Shown in pieces: positions 62,732-64,000 of a stretch of 64,000 nucleotides of DNA. Both the position numbers and the translations under genes were made by a program. The DNA is from Allosphingosinicella sp036389345 (GTDB lineage: Bacteria; Pseudomonadota; Alphaproteobacteria; Sphingomonadales; Sphingomonadaceae): positions 108,411-172,410 of the forward strand of contig DASVQD010000055.1 in the NCBI GenBank assembly GCA_036389345.1, given 5' to 3'. Every line of letters begins with the position of its first letter. The stretch's first letter is position 1. The notes below the pieces were generated by a model. The model searched no databases, was not told where the DNA came from, and was given only the letters and a program-made list of their open reading frames with translations.

Positions 62732-63913
62732 CTAGAATACCGTTCCGTCGCTGATGATGTTGAAGGGAGGACCGCCGCCCGGCCTCAGCTCGGCGGCTAT
62801 TCGACGGCCCGCGGCCCAGCTTCCGCCTTCGAGCATCCGGGCGAGGGGGAAGTCCTGCTCGGCGACGCCCAGCCGGCTTCGGACGAGCGGCGCCATCCGG
62901 TCGAGCAGCGCCACCGTCATCGCCCGCCAGGCGACGATGAGCGGATCCGATACGTGGAGGGGCCGTGAGGCGGAGTCCGGGTCGGTGAGATTCAGGACGC
63001 CCGTATCGACGAACAGCCCGCCGTTGCGATATTCGGCAAGGCCGGTGAGGCCGTCCGCCTCGACCACCTGGATTCCGGAGGCCTCGAGCGGCTCGATCAG
63101 CGAATAAGCAAGCCATTGCGACAGCTTGTGGAGCGGAACGAGGCCGTCGGTCGAGTCGCCGCGGCGGATGGCGGGATGGCGCCAGCAATCGCCGAGCTGC
63201 ACTTCGTCGAGGATCAGTCGGTCGGCCCAGATCGGGCCGAGCGCTTCGAGCAGAAGCTCGAGGATCGCGGGAGCGGGAATCGTCCCGCCCGCCGCCCGCG
63301 CCGCCAGGACGTCGAAGAGGCCCCCGGGCCGAGGTTCGCCGGCGGCGGCGAACAGATCGGGCCGGGCCATCACCTGTGCGCCCAGGCGCCGGAGAAGGGC
63401 GGTTCGGCCTTCGAGGCCGGCGAGCGGGTTGGACCCGCCGGCCTGGAAGCCTTCCGCCAGAGTTCCGCCGTCGAGCGCCGCCAATCCGGCCCCGCTCGAA
63501 TCCAAGGCTCCGCTTTCGACCAGCCGCTGGCTTGCCACCGCGAGCCCTTCGGACCGGGTGAAGGTCTCGCCGCTAACCGGGTCGACGTAGCGCCAGCCCG
63601 GGCCGGCCCCGGCGTCGAGCAGCACCGAGAGGATGACGAGGTCGAAGGCGGCCCGGGCCCGCTCGGCCGGGTCGCCGTCCGGGAGGCGGGGCTCCCCGGC
63701 GACGAAATGCCGCCAGCGGGCGTGGAAGGGGATTGCGAGGTCGGGATAGGCTTGGCGGGTTGCCGCGGCGGTGAGGTCGGCGGCGGCCTCCAGCCGCGCA
63801 AGATCGACCGCCCAGCCTTCGACTCCGCCTTCGAGGGCGATTTCAAGCATCTCGTGCGCCCGCTCGCGAACGGCGGCCGCGCTGAGCAAGGCGAGGAGAG
63901 TGGGACCGGGCAC
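62732..63913 (-). CDS. URC4/urg3 family protein (DUF1688)
   Basis: About 393 residues. GTG at 63913 with GGGGAGGA upstream; the frame continues further but only into repeat DNA. The family is recognised from LLSAAAVRERAHEMLEIALE, WRHFVAGEPRLPDGDPAERA, GAQVMARPDLFAAAGEPRPG and LHKLSQWLAYSLIEPLEASG. DUF1688 proteins correspond to URC4 of the yeast URC pathway for uracil degradation; the biochemical step is not fully established. Adjacent upp (the URC6 equivalent) supports this role. URC1 (GTP cyclohydrolase II-like) would be expected upstream, outside the window. Confidence 0.88.
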   Translation of the reverse strand: MPGPTLLALLSAAAVRERAHEMLEIALEGGVEGWAVDLARLEAAADLTAAATRQAYPDLAIPFHARWRHFVAGEPRLPDGDPAERARAAFDLVILSVLLDAGAGPGWRYVDPVSGETFTRSEGLAVASQRLVESGALDSSGAGLAALDGGTLAEGFQAGGSNPLAGLEGRTALLRRLGAQVMARPDLFAAAGEPRPGGLFDVLAARAAGGTIPAPAILELLLEALGPIWADRLILDEVQLGDCWRHPAIRRGDSTDGLVPLHKLSQWLAYSLIEPLEASGIQVVEADGLTGLAEYRNGGLFVDTGVLNLTDPDSASRPLHVSDPLIVAWRAMTVALLDRMAPLVRSRLGVAEQDFPLARMLEGGSWAAGRRIAAELRPGGGPPFNIISDGTVF

Positions 63914-63916
63914 TAG

Positions 63917-63976
63917 TCCTCCCCGTCCGCGAAGCGGATGGGGAGGGGGACCGCGTGAAACGCGGTGGAGGGGCAA
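63917..63976. repeat. Half copy of the long TTGCCTCCCC-type palindromic repeat
   Basis: tcctccccgtccgcgaagcg and gatggggagggggaccgcg with acgcggtggaggggc; same type as 7932 and 43776. Followed by a C-rich tail to the window edge. Confidence 0.7.
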
Positions 63977-64000
63977 TGGGCGCCGCGGGGGCCCCCCCCC

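Overview
The window is GC-rich, gene-dense DNA that looks like a chromosome of a sphingomonad (Alphaproteobacteria, Sphingomonadales). The inference rests on a WGxxGxxG C-terminal sorting protein, a DUF3035 (BamF-like) lipoprotein, a GTTC-N7-GTTC LexA-type box, a GGAAC-N17-CGTT EcfG-type promoter and many short palindromic intergenic repeats. I see about 50 protein genes and no rRNA, tRNA, CRISPR array, prophage or intact insertion sequence. The first gene is cut by the left edge; the right edge lies in a repeat just upstream of the last gene.

Left part (1-30 kb): envelope quality control (HflK/HflC, a DegP-type protease, the ApbC/Mrp iron-sulfur carrier), a HerA-like ATPase, then an unusual concentration of exported or envelope peptidases (M1, S10, M13, two M28-type) with an OPT-family oligopeptide transporter at one end. 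Inside this stretch sits a small regulatory cassette: an XRE repressor behind two tandem palindromic operators, two related membrane proteins and a 55-residue ORF between them. A tight sulfur/membrane operon (sseA-metC-mscS) closes the region.

Middle (30-49 kb): a minus-strand operon ribF - glycerophosphodiesterase - ileS - lspA - DUF3035 lipoprotein, a cluster of small genes including the WGxxGxxG protein with an EcfG-type promoter, then the branched-chain 2-oxoacid dehydrogenase genes E1alpha, E1beta and E2 (no E3), a PhoD phosphatase, a small HTH gene behind a LexA-type box, and a second, homodimeric E1/transketolase-like enzyme.

Right part (49-64 kb): a class A penicillin-binding protein, a compact cyanophycin operon (cphA synthetase, isoaspartyl peptidase, cyanophycinase), a proline-dehydrogenase-like protein coupled to a CelD-type acyltransferase, divergent acs, two small secreted proteins, and a URC4-family/upp pair that suggests the URC uracil-degradation route.

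Palindromic repeats of at least five sequence types occupy many intergenic gaps. Members of one type lie in frame inside ileS and the E2 gene, and other copies supply the last residues of several proteins. The most interesting items for follow-up are the in-frame repeats, the XRE/membrane cassette, the LexA-box HTH gene, the EcfG-type promoter of the WGxxGxxG gene, and the PRODH-like enzyme that has lost the arginine pair binding proline carboxylate.
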